A DNA stretch of 64,000 bases from positions 3,720,001 through 3,784,000 of the forward strand of contig NZ_CP127161.1 of the NCBI RefSeq assembly GCF_030263895.1. The letters run 5' to 3'. Below are positions 46,226-53,678 of the stretch, piece after piece. Numbering within the stretch: the stretch's first letter is position 1; each line of letters begins with the position of its first letter. The notes under the pieces were generated by a model that worked only from the letters and a program-made list of their open reading frames with translations, did not search any database and was not told the DNA's origin. The translations under genes and the position numbers were made by a program. The stretch comes from Proteiniborus sp. MB09-C3. Lineage in GTDB: Bacteria; Bacillota; Clostridia; Tissierellales; Proteiniboraceae.

Positions 46226-47395
46226 CTACCTATATTTAATAATCAAATCAGCTACTTCTCTTAGAGCTCCTTGTCCACCTTTTACTGAAGTAATATATTT
46301 TGAATTTTCTTTAACAATACTTATTGCATCAGCAACACAACAACCTAATCCTACTATTTTTATAGAATCTAAATCGTTAATATCGTCACCTAGATATGCA
46401 ATCTCTTCTAATTTTAAGTTATGCTTTTTTGCTATTTCTCTAACCAATGGCGCTTTTTCTTTTATTCCCATATAGATTTCATCAATTCCGAGTTTTTCAG
46501 CTCTTCTTTTTACTAAATCAACCTTTTCTCCAGTAATTATTACAGTCTTGATTCCCACTTCTCTTAACAATTGAACACCCATACCATCTTTAGTGTTAAA
46601 TCTTTTTAGCTCATCTCCTACTTCAGAATAATACATTCCACCATCTGTTAAAACACCATCACTATCTGTAATAAGAAGCTTAATATTCTTAAATACTTGT
46701 TTTAATTTGAAATAGTCATTCTTTTTCTTTCTTTCCAATAATTTTTCAACTATTATCCAATCACTAAGTTCATCTATTTCAAAATAGCTATCTTCGTCCA
46801 TTTCTACTATTCCTATGTTACCAGATATTCTATTTTTAGATTTTAGCAAGCTTTCCTTACTAGTTATATAAAAGGCACCATTCTCTACAAGAAAGCCTTC
46901 AAAACTTTGTCTCATTGGTCTATTCATATAGTTATAGTTAACAGGATAATATTCTTTTTCATTTCTCGACCAAATAAATCTTTTCTGTCTAACTACTGAA
47001 AGAACACTATCAAATTTATTTTCTAGCACCATTTTAAATCCGTTCTCTAGATCTTCAATCTGTAACAATGGTGACGTAGCTTGAATTAATACAATATTTA
47101 CAAAGTCATATTTTGAGGCAAATTCTAGCATAGCAGACTCTGTAGTAGAGTTATCTCTAGCAGTAGACTCATCACGATCAATTACTATTATTTTTTCAGA
47201 ATTATATGATTCAACAACATCTTTTATACTCTGACTATCAGTAGATACAAATACTTTATCTATATACTTACAACTTGTAGCCATATCTAATACCCAATAA
47301 ACTAAAGGTCGACCATTAATGGGCTTAATATTCTTTAATGGAATTGATTTACTACCACCTCTCAATGGTATAAAAGCAACATTTCTATATTTCAT
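46226..47395 (-). CDS. Acylneuraminate cytidylyltransferase fused to a KdsC-like HAD phosphatase
   Basis: 389 residues. The first ~225 are a CMP-nonulosonate synthetase (FIPLRGGSKSIPLKNIKPING, VSTDSQSI, IQATSPLLQ); the rest is a HAD phosphatase of the KdsC/NeuA-CTD type with motif I LITDSDGVLTDGGMYY, VIITGEK, KEKAPLVREI and LGDDINDLD. All HAD catalytic residues seem intact, unlike the inactive vertebrate CMAS tail, so it may both dephosphorylate a nonulosonate 9-phosphate and activate the free acid with CTP. It abuts the synthase gene (1-base gap). Confidence 0.88.
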   Translation of the reverse strand: MKYRNVAFIPLRGGSKSIPLKNIKPINGRPLVYWVLDMATSCKYIDKVFVSTDSQSIKDVVESYNSEKIIVIDRDESTARDNSTTESAMLEFASKYDFVNIVLIQATSPLLQIEDLENGFKMVLENKFDSVLSVVRQKRFIWSRNEKEYYPVNYNYMNRPMRQSFEGFLVENGAFYITSKESLLKSKNRISGNIGIVEMDEDSYFEIDELSDWIIVEKLLERKKKNDYFKLKQVFKNIKLLITDSDGVLTDGGMYYSEVGDELKRFNTKDGMGVQLLREVGIKTVIITGEKVDLVKRRAEKLGIDEIYMGIKEKAPLVREIAKKHNLKLEEIAYLGDDINDLDSIKIVGLGCCVADAISIVKENSKYITSVKGGQGALREVADLIIKYR

Positions 47396-47396
47396 C

Positions 47397-48263
47397 TTAT
47401 TTCCCCTTATACTTTAATTTTTTCCTTTGTACTTTTTCTATATCTAATATTTCTTCACTTTTATAAGATAGTGCGCTTGATACATTATCCAAGTTAATCA
47501 CCAATTTTCTCATATCATCAGGTTCTAAAGAAGCTGCATGATCTGTCCCTTTCCAAGTTCTATCTAGTGTATAATGTCTTTCTATATATTCAGCTCCTAG
47601 AGTAAAAGCTGATATATCAACAGATGTACCTAAATGGTGCCCTGAAAAGCCAATAGCTTTAACTATACTTTTATATCTTTCATTCAAATTATTTATTTCT
47701 AAAAGGCATATATCTTCATATGGAACTGGGTATCCCGATGTACAGTTATACAGTATAATATCTTTATTTCTTGATTTTTCAATAGCCATATTAATTAATT
47801 TTTCTAACTCTATACTTGTAGTCATGCCTGTAGATATATGTATTTCTCCTTTATAATGCTTGAATAAATAGTCTAACATTTCAAAATGTGTATTCATAGC
47901 AGATGGAATTTTAATAAATTTAGGGTTCAAGGAAGCTATTTCCTTTGCTGACGTCATATCCCATACAGAAGTACTATATATTACTCCGTATTCCTCACAT
48001 AATTCCTTAAGTTCTCTGTGTTGCTCTAATGTAAACTCTAAAAACTCCCTATGCTCACCATAAGTTTTACCATATGAATTAGCTGGATTTGGATGTGGAG
48101 TATTATATTCTTCTTCTGATAATAACTCTCTATTATTTCTTTTTTGAAATTTAATAGCATCTACTTTACAGTATAATGCAGCTATCTTAATCATTTCTTT
48201 AGCTATATTCATATCTCCTTTATGATTACATCCTATTTCTGCTATTATTATTGGTTTATTCAT
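47397..48263 (-). CDS. neuB: NeuB-family nonulosonate (9-phosphate) synthase lacking the SAF domain
   Basis: 288 residues covering only the NeuB barrel: IIAEIGCNHKGDMNIAKEM, IKFQKRNNRELLS, YSTSVWDM, IKIPSAMN, STGMTTSIE, GFSGHHLG and WKGTDHAASLEPD. The ~60-residue C-terminal SAF (antifreeze-like) domain of most NeuB, SpsE and Legionaminic/pseudaminic synthases is absent. The enzyme condenses PEP with a six-carbon aldose (N-acetylmannosamine, a bacillosamine derivative, or mannose 6-phosphate). Site GGGGAGG. Followed by the cytidylyltransferase-phosphatase fusion. Confidence 0.88.
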   Translation of the reverse strand: MNKPIIIAEIGCNHKGDMNIAKEMIKIAALYCKVDAIKFQKRNNRELLSEEEYNTPHPNPANSYGKTYGEHREFLEFTLEQHRELKELCEEYGVIYSTSVWDMTSAKEIASLNPKFIKIPSAMNTHFEMLDYLFKHYKGEIHISTGMTTSIELEKLINMAIEKSRNKDIILYNCTSGYPVPYEDICLLEINNLNERYKSIVKAIGFSGHHLGTSVDISAFTLGAEYIERHYTLDRTWKGTDHAASLEPDDMRKLVINLDNVSSALSYKSEEILDIEKVQRKKLKYKGK

Positions 48264-48384
48264 ATAATTTTTACCTCCCCAAGTTTTTACATATTTTAAA
48301 ATATTCTTTTTTATATTTTTATGTATTGATTCTACTAACTCTATATCTAAATTAACTTTAAATGTTTTTTAATAATCATTTAAA

Positions 48385-50247
48385 CTAGCTATCTAATTTA
48401 AAACTATCTATAGCTTTCTTCATCTCGGTATATACATCATAAATGGTTTCTATATCCTCTTTACACTTGTCCATAAACTGCCTAAAGCTATTTGAAATTC
48501 GTTCACCTTTTAAAGCCTTATCTTTTTCTTCATTCAAGCCATCTATGCTATCTGCTAAAGTTTTATAGCTTACTCTGTTCATAGGTAGAATAAAAGTTTG
48601 AAAGAACTTGTTTTTCTCTACCTTACTTAAAACTCTATCTAGCTTTACGTACATTTTTTCAGCTTGATTAAAATTCCTATTTTTAGTAAATGTATCTATA
48701 CTCTCTAAGATTCTATAGTATTCTTTTATTATTTTAGATGTTTCTTGATACTCTCTATCCATTTTCTTAGACTGTGATAACAAATGGTCTTCACTATAAC
48801 TATTTTTTTGAAAGACTAGCCAGTTTTCTTCTACTATACTTTCTTTTAGATATTCTCTTATTATTTCTTCTAGTTCTATAAAAGTAGTTCCTTCTATATG
48901 AGCTCCACCTTTAGTACTATTTATAACCTTTGTGTTTTCAAAACTTCCTATATATAATTCCATTTGTTGTCTCATCCTATTGAATCCTTCATCTGTCAGT
49001 ACTTCATTACCATATACATCTTTTGTCCATATACCTTTTTTAATTTCTTCTTCAGTTACATCGGTACTATAGTCAATCCCTTCAGAATGCCTTTTTTTAT
49101 CTCTATAAGCTAAGTTTTGACCAGCAAGTATTATAGTACTAAAGCCTAATTTATATAAAAGCTGCAATGTAACTACAGCAATAGATGGAGCATCAAATAC
49201 AAAATCTATACTTGTATTCTCTTCAGCTTTTAAATAATAAGCTGCTATAGTATCCTGACTGGTTAGCATATGGTATTTGTCACCTTTATAATTTTCTAAT
49301 GTCTCATAGCCTACACTTGAACCAAATATCATAGGTATATTCGCTATACCCATTTCCTTAACCTTTTCAAATACTATTTGATTTCTTTCTGTAGGGTCAT
49401 ATGTACAAGCCGCATCAGGGTATATTTTGTTATGGATCAAAGTATTTATAGCTGAACCTACGCTAAATATATAGGCTAACTTATTTTCTTTAATATATCG
49501 TATATTCTCTATTTCTTCGTTTAATGAAGGGCCTGCTGCAACTAGCAAAGCAGTTTTACCTTTAAACTGTCCTCTTTTCTCTATAAGTATATTAGGTGTA
49601 AATAAAACTTCATTAAAATTCTTCATGCTGTTTAGTATCCAGCGCTTTTGAAAAGCATGCTCTGTTAAAATACCACTTTTTTTATTTTTAGCTACTTCTC
49701 TGTAAATACTTAAGAAGTTTTTATAATCTTCTTCAAACAAATTTTTATGCTGAGGAAGTACAACCATGACAGTTTTACCAGTTGATTTGCTTAAGTATTT
49801 ATTTAGGAAATTATATATGTTTTCTTTATCTGTTCCAGTAACCATACCCTTCAGTTTCTTTGATGGAAGGTCTTTTATATCTTTATTCGATAAATAAGCA
49901 TATAATATTTCTGGTACAGGTTCATATATATAGTAACTCACATCTGTATACTTTTCTAAGAATATGTCTATATGGTATCCCAATCCAGTACCATAAAATA
50001 TTACACTACTATTCGGCTGAATAACCTTATATTCTTCTATAATTGCTTCGGCTTCCCTAATAGGGTTATATTTACTATGTAAATATATGCTTTTATTTTC
50101 TTTTTTTATTGATAAAGTTTTATGTCCGTTTTTTGTATCTTCTATTTTTATATACTCTTCGTCTATATTATTTTCTATTTCTTTTAATTTCGACAGAGTT
50201 GTAGGAAAAAGCTCTTTCAATATTACTATATTGTCAACCAATAGCAT
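48385..50247 (-). CDS. Maf-type flagellin glycosyltransferase (DUF115 family)
   Basis: 620 residues. Core includes KGKTALLVAAGPSLNEEIEN, YIFSVGSAINTLI, AACTYDPTERNQIVFE and IILAGQNLAYRDKKRHSEG, the DUF115 / MptE-like motif set of motility-associated factors that load nonulosonic acids on flagellin. The C-terminal 200 residues are helical. The ATG follows GGGGGATAATTAGT. One base separates it from the preceding small gene. Position between flagellin and the sugar genes strongly supports a flagellin substrate. Confidence 0.92.
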   Translation of the reverse strand: MLLVDNIVILKELFPTTLSKLKEIENNIDEEYIKIEDTKNGHKTLSIKKENKSIYLHSKYNPIREAEAIIEEYKVIQPNSSVIFYGTGLGYHIDIFLEKYTDVSYYIYEPVPEILYAYLSNKDIKDLPSKKLKGMVTGTDKENIYNFLNKYLSKSTGKTVMVVLPQHKNLFEEDYKNFLSIYREVAKNKKSGILTEHAFQKRWILNSMKNFNEVLFTPNILIEKRGQFKGKTALLVAAGPSLNEEIENIRYIKENKLAYIFSVGSAINTLIHNKIYPDAACTYDPTERNQIVFEKVKEMGIANIPMIFGSSVGYETLENYKGDKYHMLTSQDTIAAYYLKAEENTSIDFVFDAPSIAVVTLQLLYKLGFSTIILAGQNLAYRDKKRHSEGIDYSTDVTEEEIKKGIWTKDVYGNEVLTDEGFNRMRQQMELYIGSFENTKVINSTKGGAHIEGTTFIELEEIIREYLKESIVEENWLVFQKNSYSEDHLLSQSKKMDREYQETSKIIKEYYRILESIDTFTKNRNFNQAEKMYVKLDRVLSKVEKNKFFQTFILPMNRVSYKTLADSIDGLNEEKDKALKGERISNSFRQFMDKCKEDIETIYDVYTEMKKAIDSFKLDS

Positions 50248-50248
50248 A

Positions 50249-50860
50249 CTAATTATCCCCCTTAGAGACCAATCCTTCTAGTTTTTCTTTCATTCCATTA
50301 AATAATGGAGTTAATTCATAAGATAGTATATCTGCTATAGAGATTAAGTCTTGATTTCTAAGTATTTCTTCTAATTCTTCAATTAGTTCTTGAAGTGTAT
50401 ATATATCTTTAGCATAGTAATTCCAATCTTCATAACTAGATACTATATCCTTCAATCTTTCATTTGTATCTATAGAAGCAAATGAATCTATAATCCATGC
50501 AATACCTTCTAAAAGGTCTGAAAATTTATCCCAGGATTGCTCAGTTGGAGTTTTGTAGAATTCATTCGAAAGAATATTTAACTCTGGAATAGCCCTATTA
50601 AAATAATCTATTGTCGTAATCATTATATTTTCTGCTAATTCCTTCAGTGTACTAGATACTACATTAACTTCTCTTATGCTTCTAATGTTATCTAAAAAAT
50701 AATCATGATAATCTTCGTATATTTCTAAGTCATCTATTACTAAATGACTAAAATAATAGTCTGATTTTTCTAATATACTATCTATTTTTTGAAATAAGCC
50801 ATCTATAATGCTCTTATCATTGCTATATTCTAATACCTTATCTAATATGTAAACCTTCAT
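50249..50860 (-). CDS. Unknown acidic helical protein co-transcribed with Maf
   Basis: 203 residues, rich in Glu, Asp, Ile and Leu, mostly predicted helix from its composition; no signal peptide, membrane segment or known motif seen. It lies between flagellin and maf, one base before maf, behind a candidate sigma-D promoter and with GGAGG before its ATG. The tight coupling suggests a partner or chaperone of Maf or of flagellin during glycosylation. I do not recognise the family. Confidence 0.6.
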   Translation of the reverse strand: MKVYILDKVLEYSNDKSIIDGLFQKIDSILEKSDYYFSHLVIDDLEIYEDYHDYFLDNIRSIREVNVVSSTLKELAENIMITTIDYFNRAIPELNILSNEFYKTPTEQSWDKFSDLLEGIAWIIDSFASIDTNERLKDIVSSYEDWNYYAKDIYTLQELIEELEEILRNQDLISIADILSYELTPLFNGMKEKLEGLVSKGDN

Positions 50861-50905
50861 CTTCTACCTCCAAATTTATTGTCTTTTAGACAATCTTCTT
50901 AAGTA

Positions 50906-50932
50906 TTATCGACAAATAGTAGAAAAATCTTA
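50906..50932 (-). promoter_or_regulatory. Candidate sigma-D promoter for the Maf operon
   Basis: Minus strand TAAG (50929-50932), 15 bases, GTCGATAA (50906-50913); each element is one base off the consensus. Confidence 0.5.
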
Positions 50933-50945
50933 AATCTTTGCATGC

Positions 50946-50980
50946 AAAAAGAGCTAGGAAATTTTTCCCTAACTCTTTTA
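50946..50980 (-). terminator. Intrinsic terminator of flagellin
   Basis: AAAGAGTTAGGGAA and TTTCCTAGCTCTTT pair on the minus strand, with a T-run. A further inverted pair, CAATTTTAG and CTAAAATTG, lies near 51040-51070. Confidence 0.75.
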
Positions 50981-51002
50981 TGCTTATCTTTATTTAAGCT
51001 TA

Positions 51003-51030
51003 AGACCCTTCTTCACTTCGTTCATCAGGG
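51003..51030 (+). repeat. Hairpin repeat family 1, divergent copy
   Basis: GACCCTTCTTCACTTCG then TTCATCAGGGT; arms ACCCT and AGGGT, again covarying with the other copies. Confidence 0.5.
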
Positions 51031-51077
51031 TAAGCGATTCACTCAATTTTAGAAAAGCACTAAAATTGGTTCACTGC

Positions 51078-51923
51078 TTATCTTAATAATTGAAGTACTC
51101 CTTGCGGAGCTTGGTTTGCCTGCGCTAGCATGGCCTGAGCTGCTTGTTGTAGAATGTTTTGTTTAGTGAATTCTACCATTTCTTTAGCCATGTCTGTATC
51201 TCTAATTCTTGCTTCTGCTGATTGTAGGTTTTCAGCAGCATTGTCTAAATTCTTGATAGTGTATTCAAGTCTGTTTTGGTTAGCACCTAATCTAGAACGT
51301 AAACTAGAAACTTGACCTATAGCATCATCCACCATTTTAAGCTCAGCATCAATAGACCCTGAAGCTGTTAAAGATGTAACATCAAGACCACTTACTCCTA
51401 AATCACTAGCTGATACCCCTTTGCCTCCTGATGTTTGTATAGCTAATTTCATTGTTTGTCCGCTGTTAGCACCTATTTGAAAAACTCCAATGCCACTATT
51501 AAAATCTCCATTTAGTAGTTGCTTACCATTGAATTGAGTACGGTCTGCTATACCAGTTAATTCTTTATTTAATTCTTTTATTTCGTCTTGAATTGCACTA
51601 ATATCTTCGTCTTGTAATGTTCCTGCATTACCAGCTTTAACTACTAGTTCTCTCATTCTCTTAAGAATGTTATGGGTTTCAGTTAATGCACCTTCAGCTG
51701 TTTGAATTAATGATATAGCATCTTGTGAGTTAGCTGATGCTTGATTTAATCCTCTGATTTGGTTTCTCATCTTTTCAGAGATTGATAGACCAGCTGCGTC
51801 ATCTCCAGCTCTGTTAATTTTTAATCCTGATGATAATTTTTCCATTGATTTTGCTTGGTATCCAGTTGTGATACCCAATTGTCTGTGAGTATTAACTGCC
51901 ATTAAGTTGTTATTAATTCTCAT
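51078..51923 (-). CDS. hag: Flagellin
   Basis: 281 residues: conserved D0/D1 N-terminal part (MRINNNLMAVNTHRQL, SSGLKINRAGDDAAGLSISE) and C-terminal part (SRLGANQNRLEYTIKNLDN, MAKEMVEFTKQNILQQAAQ, PQGVLQLL), with a short variable centre at ~140-200 rich in Ser, Thr and Gly, a likely place for sugar attachment. It is the filament subunit, exported with FliS. The leader has AAGGAGGA, a CsrA-type hairpin and a sigma-D promoter. Only one flagellin gene is in the window. Confidence 0.98.
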   Translation of the reverse strand: MRINNNLMAVNTHRQLGITTGYQAKSMEKLSSGLKINRAGDDAAGLSISEKMRNQIRGLNQASANSQDAISLIQTAEGALTETHNILKRMRELVVKAGNAGTLQDEDISAIQDEIKELNKELTGIADRTQFNGKQLLNGDFNSGIGVFQIGANSGQTMKLAIQTSGGKGVSASDLGVSGLDVTSLTASGSIDAELKMVDDAIGQVSSLRSRLGANQNRLEYTIKNLDNAAENLQSAEARIRDTDMAKEMVEFTKQNILQQAAQAMLAQANQAPQGVLQLLR

Positions 51924-51930
51924 TTAATAT

Positions 51931-51969
51931 TCCTCCTTGAATTATGTTTTTGATTTGGCATCCCTGCCA
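51931..51969 (-). promoter_or_regulatory. CsrA-type binding sites in the flagellin leader
   Basis: TGGCA-GGGA-TGCCA (51956-51969) forms a hairpin with AGGGA (ANGGA) presenting GGA in the loop; a second GGA lies in the ribosome site AAGGAGGA (51931-51938). This is the two-site plan by which CsrA blocks hag translation in Bacillus. Confidence 0.65.
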
Positions 51970-51979
51970 TGTTCAGTAA

Positions 51980-52007
51980 GATCCTTCGACTTCGTCTCAG
52001 GATGACA
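51980..52007 (+). repeat. Hairpin repeat family 1, copy c, in the flagellin leader
   Basis: GATCCTTCGACTTCG then TCTCAGGATGACA; arms ATCCT and AGGAT. Lies inside the transcribed leader. Confidence 0.7.
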
Positions 52008-52017
52008 TTTTTGTGTT

Positions 52018-52033
52018 AACTCTGGCCAGAGTT
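52018..52033. repeat. 16 bp perfect palindrome in the flagellin leader
   Basis: AACTCTGGCCAGAGTT, located between the sigma-D promoter and the repeat copy. Could be an RNA stem or a regulator site. Confidence 0.6.
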
Positions 52034-52062
52034 ATAAACTTTTAATTTTGTCTTCACATTAT

Positions 52063-52090
52063 TTATCGGACAAACAGTTTAAAAACTTTA
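52063..52090 (-). promoter_or_regulatory. Sigma-D (FliA)-type promoter of flagellin
   Basis: TAAA (52087-52090), 15-16 bases, GTCCGATAA (52063-52071) on the minus strand; leader of about 130 bases. Confidence 0.85.
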
Positions 52091-52168
52091 GCGTTTTTAC
52101 AAATTATTTTTTTCTGATTTGATTTATTTATCTCCAGTGAAATAGTTAATATGAATTGTGAATGTTTG

Positions 52169-52405
52169 CTAAAATTTAGACTTTTTCAGCAAATCTTCTA
52201 GTACTGATAAGTCTATTGATTTAGGCTGTGCAGCATACTTATTTTCAGCCTTGATGTTTTCATATATCTCTTTTCTATGTATATCTATATTCTTTGGTGC
52301 ATTTATACCCAATTTTACTTTGCCATCCTCTATTCCCACTACAATTATTTCTATATTGTTATTTATGACTATACTCTCATTAGTTTTTCTGGTAAGTATT
52401 AGCAT
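52169..52405 (-). CDS. csrA: Carbon storage regulator CsrA
   Basis: 78 residues, MLILTRKTNESIVINNNIEI, GKVKLGINAPKNIDIHRKEIYE, the full CsrA core with a somewhat long C-terminal tail. The dimer binds ANGGA in hairpins; in Gram-positive flagellates it represses flagellin translation and is itself held by FliW. AAGGAGGAATAG precedes the ATG; it starts 3 bases after fliW ends. Confidence 0.97.
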   Translation of the reverse strand: MLILTRKTNESIVINNNIEIIVVGIEDGKVKLGINAPKNIDIHRKEIYENIKAENKYAAQPKSIDLSVLEDLLKKSKF

Positions 52406-52408
52406 GTG

Positions 52409-52861
52409 CTATTCCTCCTTACCTTTAGCTTTTGCATTTTCTAAAATATAATGCTTAGTTGTGTATCTATTGTCATCTAATACTATTTGCTTTCCTAGCT
52501 TTTCTCTTGTATTTATGATAATAGGGCCTGCCAGATTTGCTGTCATCTTGGTAATATCTTCTGGTATAACTACTACAGAATAAACTAAAACATCTTTTTC
52601 ATCTTTTATATTTAGTTTTTCTAGAATATGCTCTGGTATGTTGAACTCATAGTCTTCTTTAAATAAAAACGGGTTTGTAATTATAAATGCCAGCTCTGGT
52701 TGTTCTACTGATTGGAGCCACTTGAATGGTATATCCATATCTGGATTAGCTATTATGATAAATCTTTCAAGATCGTCAAAGCCTGGAATACCATCTTTGA
52801 AGTTGATTATGTTTTTTTCGTCTATTTCTATTTCGTTGAAGTCTCTTGTTAATAGCTTCAT
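52409..52861 (-). CDS. fliW: Flagellar assembly factor FliW
   Basis: 150 residues: IINFKDGIPGFDDLERFIII, IPFKWLQSVEQPELAFIITNPF, VVIPEDITKMTANLAGPIIINT, the FliW family pattern. FliW binds flagellin or CsrA; when flagellin is secreted, free FliW sequesters CsrA so that hag mRNA is translated. GGAGGTT precedes the ATG. Translationally coupled with csrA. Confidence 0.97.
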   Translation of the reverse strand: MKLLTRDFNEIEIDEKNIINFKDGIPGFDDLERFIIIANPDMDIPFKWLQSVEQPELAFIITNPFLFKEDYEFNIPEHILEKLNIKDEKDVLVYSVVVIPEDITKMTANLAGPIIINTREKLGKQIVLDDNRYTTKHYILENAKAKGKEE

Positions 52862-52882
52862 TGTTTAACCTCCTCATTTTGG

Positions 52883-52909
52883 GATTCTTCGCTAGCGCTC
52901 AGAATGACA
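52883..52909 (+). repeat. Hairpin repeat family 1, copy d
   Basis: GATTCTTCGCTAGCG then CTCAGAATGACA; a degenerate second copy follows at 52922-52948 (ATTCTTTG ... TTTAGAATAG). Confidence 0.75.
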
Positions 52910-52991
52910 TTATTGTTATGATATTCTTTGCTATTGTTTAGAATAGCATACTCATCTTTAAAGCAATTTGGGAATGGCTATTAGCCATTCC

Positions 52992-53543
52992 CTATGCTTT
53001 ATTATCTATGTATCTAATTTCTGTTTTTGGATATTGCTTCATATATATGTCCACTTTGCCTGGTCTATAGTCTGCCTCTGGTCTTCTCGGTGTATAGCTA
53101 TGCTCTACTCCACCCAGCTGCCATTGTATATTTAAATATCCTGTTACATCTATTTTAGGCCTGCTAGTTGGTATGAGAGCAAAGTCAAATTCATGCTGCT
53201 TTGGCATAGAATTTTTGAAGGCTATTTCGGGTATAGCTTCAGGCATTTTTCTTTGTATCATAGCCATTCTGTTACCATCATCTACTATTCTAGCTATGCC
53301 TTCTAAGGCTTGCTGTCTACCTAGCTGTGCATATTCAGCAGCTACCTGAGACCAAGGCTTTCTTCCTGCTTCTGCAAAAGGTTGAGACTGATCTATAAGT
53401 ACTTTAGGCAATTTCCTGTCTATTATCATCTGTGGCTTTATTTGCCTTATAGATTGTTCTCCCTTAGGCTGTCTCATGTCTAAATATGCATTTGTGGTTT
53501 CGATGCCTATTTGGCCTTTTACTGTTGTTATGCTTAGTGGCAT
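52992..53543 (-). CDS. DUF6470 (YviE-like) flagellar-locus protein
   Basis: 183 residues: LSITTVKGQIGIETTNAYLDMRQPKGE, PQMIIDRKLPKVLIDQSQ, and a C-terminal TGYLNIQWQLGGVEHSYTP. It is the DUF6470 family, found between flgL and fliW as yviE in Bacillus. Function unknown; no signal or membrane segment. GAGGTGATAAA precedes the ATG. Length matches the family. Confidence 0.85.
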   Translation of the reverse strand: MPLSITTVKGQIGIETTNAYLDMRQPKGEQSIRQIKPQMIIDRKLPKVLIDQSQPFAEAGRKPWSQVAAEYAQLGRQQALEGIARIVDDGNRMAMIQRKMPEAIPEIAFKNSMPKQHEFDFALIPTSRPKIDVTGYLNIQWQLGGVEHSYTPRRPEADYRPGKVDIYMKQYPKTEIRYIDNKA

Positions 53544-53556
53544 TTTATCACCTCGA

Positions 53557-53649
53557 GATTCTTCACTATCGTTCAGAATGACAATATAAGATTCTTCGCT
53601 AACGTTCAGAATGACAACATAAGATTCTTTGCTAATGCTCAGAATGACT
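53557..53649 (+). repeat. Three tandem copies of hairpin repeat family 1
   Basis: Copies at 53557-53583, 53590-53616 and 53623-53649, each 33 bases apart, GATTCTTCRCTAWCGTTCAG type, between flgL and the DUF6470 gene. Confidence 0.8.
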
Positions 53650-53678
53650 TGTGTTATTGATAAGCAATGGCCTTCCTA

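Noticed and set aside
53557-53649. CRISPR array
   Set aside because: Three 27-base units with six-base gaps are too closely spaced for spacers, and the units are internal hairpins found singly elsewhere.
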